Below, one piece after another: positions 62,099-64,000 of a stretch of 64,000 nt of DNA. How positions within the stretch are numbered: the first letter of the stretch is position 1; every line of letters begins with the position of its first letter. A model generated the notes under the pieces. That model was not told the DNA's origin. It was given only the letters and a program-made list of their open reading frames with translations, and did not search any database. This stretch comes from Rallus limicola (lineage: Eukaryota; Chordata; Aves; Gruiformes; Rallidae): NCBI GenBank assembly GCA_022605955.1, contig JAKCOZ010000003.1:10239331-10303330 (forward strand), read 5' to 3'. Position numbers and translations under genes: made by a program.

Positions 62099-64000
62099 CA
62101 AAAACAAGAGAAGGCAAGAGGAGAGGAGAAATCTGCCTAGATACATCCAGTGATGACATTGCTCAGTTACAGGCTGGCTTTAGAGTGCATGATAGCAAAT
62201 GGTGGAAAAATTATTATAACCATTTCACAAATAATTAACCTCATTGCTCTTAAGTTTCTTAATTAAATTTGCAACAGTATCGTGTCTCAGGAAAACCCTT
62301 GCTATTTAAAAGTTTGTCTAGCCAGGGAAATTATTAAAAGCATCACAAGAGATCTACAGGTGAGACTGTGAAGAATACTCTGGCTCCCATTGTCTTCCTC
62401 TTTTGTAGATTGGATATTTCTACTTTTACTGCTGTTAATAAAAGTCTCCCTTTTGCCAGGGAACATGAAAAAACAGTAGTAAAGCGACACATATCTGCAT
62501 ACAAAATATTAAGCTCCAGAAAACAGGAATTGTATGTGTGTGTATATACACACACAGAGACATACATGCGTATGTATGTACTTGTATACTTAAATATTTC
62601 TTTTTTTTTTTTACAGAGCTGGAAATAAGCATTATGAGGAAGTGACTGACATGGTAAAAGGCAGAGCCTCACTACAGAAGGACCTCTCTAAATGGAAGGA
62701 CTGGACACCAGGATGATCACAAAGCCCAGGGATGACTGGTGGAGCTGCTGGGCAGGGCTCAGAGGTACCTGTGAGCCTGAATATGGGCAAAATGTCATTC
62801 TCATTGTGAATAATGCAAACTGCTTACTGGGCTGTGAGGAGCACAACCAGCCCAGTGGAGGGATGTGAGAGGCTCTTGTGTCCCTTTGAGTCCAAAAAGC
62901 TCTTCAAGACAATGCATTACACTAAGGAGAAATGGGTGATGATGCTGGCAAAGCACGAGATTCCTTTGCAACCCTCCACGGACCTGCTGAGGTCACAGGT
63001 GGTCAGAACAGCGTAAACTTCAGCATTTCAGCAGGGAGAAATGCGCAGAAGACATCAGGCAGGATGTTCTGCTGTGTGTTAGGCACCGGAGCAAACACTG
63101 TGTAGCTTGCTGGCATGGCCTAAATAACTTATCATCTGGATGGGGCAGCCATGAGAGCTGGCCTGGGGAGTAGGGTGCCAGCAGCTCTGCCCCTTCTGCT
63201 TCTTCCTGGGGCTGTCACTCCTGGCGTGCTGGAAAGGCAAAGGTTAGAGCGGGTCTTGTGAAACAGACTGTTCCCTTCTCAGTCAAAATGGGAGTTTTTT
63301 GGCACCCCACTGTCCTTCGGCTTGTTCTTACTTTTTGTTCCTGCTAGGCCTTAATTCCTCTGGAGGCCTGGGCTGCTTGGCTACACCATGTCGCCAGTGT
63401 TGCTCTTACAGATTCCATCATGGTTTCTGTGGGGTGGGCTTGTGACTGCGGTACCACCTCATGTTAGCAGAGCGGGGATTGCTGAACTGCTGGAGCAGTC
63501 TCCTCTCAGAGCTGTTGGTGCAGCAACAGCCCATGGAGTTAAACATTAGCAGGAGTTACTTATTTCCCCTAAAGGAGGCTCTTTATAGCTCTGCCCTTAT
63601 TTTGTACTGTAGCCCCAGCAATACTGTAACTCTGACAGCAGGGGTTGGAAATTTGATTTGTTAAGACATTGCAATGTCATTATGTCTGGTGCTTTTTCAG
63701 AGTTTCCTGGATGTTACTTGAAACAGGATAATCACTTACTCATGTGCAACCAACGACCACATGGAAGCTGCTCAAAAAAGAAGCCACAGCCTTTGCTAAC
63801 AAAGGAGATCCTTTCTGGTTTATTTTTTCCAACCAAAATTCCCAAAACAAAGTCATTAAATTTCTCCCTGGGTTCTGGTTTTTGTGTTTGCTCTCAGTAA
63901 TAAGCAAACCCAGCAGAGAGATGGAAGATAGGGGAATTTGGTCTTAGAATATGTACCTTGGTCTGAATTTTCTCCTGTAGGTAATTCTTCCTAGTCCAGA
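62099..64000. other. Intergenic DNA to right edge
   Basis: It contains a small TG/CA and TATG-rich simple repeat at about 62531-62582 and a T run near 62605. No exon, RNA gene or recognisable transposon is seen. The next gene expected from human order (B4GALT1) is not visible. Confidence 0.45.

Noticed and set aside
62368..62672. Open frames of about 86-109 codons around the TG/CA simple repeat
   Set aside because: They are driven by (TATG)n, (CA)n and poly(T) microsatellite sequence on both strands.
52801..64000. Search for B4GALT1 exons, expected next to SMU1 from human gene order
   Set aside because: None of its conserved C-terminal motifs was seen on either strand. The gene presumably lies beyond the right edge or has moved.

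Overview
The window is a piece of bird nuclear genome, AT-leaning and intron-rich, with two CpG islands. The bird assignment rests on its repeats: several CR1 non-LTR retrotransposon copies in both orientations and several avian-type retroviral LTRs. Two of the LTR families, in my recollection, are common in Neoaves rather than in chicken, so a non-galliform bird is the best guess. ELP1, APTX, DNAJA1 and SMU1 all lie on human chromosome 9, which is largely homologous to the avian Z chromosome, so I infer Z linkage; the sequence itself does not prove it.

Layout. 1-8.5 kb (+): last nine coding exons of ELP1 (Elongator scaffold); its 5' part lies off the left edge. 8.5-13.2 kb: intergenic, with a small orphan CpG-rich patch (10.2-10.56 kb) and a block of abutting CR1/LTR fragments. 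13.24-14.37 kb (-): an intact single-exon actin-like gene of the ACTL7A/ACTL7B type. 16.1-24.2 kb (-): APTX (aprataxin), seven coding exons, 352 aa. 24.5-25.9 kb: CpG island shared head-to-head with DNAJA1. 25.6-33.8 kb (+): DNAJA1 (type I HSP40), eight coding exons, 397 aa. 34-40.4 kb: intergenic with a dense retroelement cluster. 40.4-52.4 kb (-): SMU1 (spliceosomal WD40 protein), twelve coding exons, 513 aa, with a second CpG island. 52.8-64 kb: intergenic, with one LTR, an old CR1, a homopurine GGGAA tract and no gene I can support.

I assembled the exon models by hand. For every gene the exon phases close exactly and splice dinucleotides are present. All introns are GT-AG except one in APTX, which is GC-AG. 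DNAJA1 and SMU1 come out at the lengths I recall for the human proteins.

The genes are housekeeping and unrelated in pathway: tRNA wobble modification (ELP1), DNA single-strand break end processing (APTX), HSP70 co-chaperoning (DNAJA1) and splicing (SMU1). The exception is the actin-like gene, whose mammalian relatives are testis-specific. The points most worth a second look are the APTX GC-AG intron with a hydrophobic read-through tail, the Gln in place of the first His of the APTX histidine triad, a perfect three-unit heat-shock element in the APTX/DNAJA1 interval, and the LTR insertions with target-site duplications.
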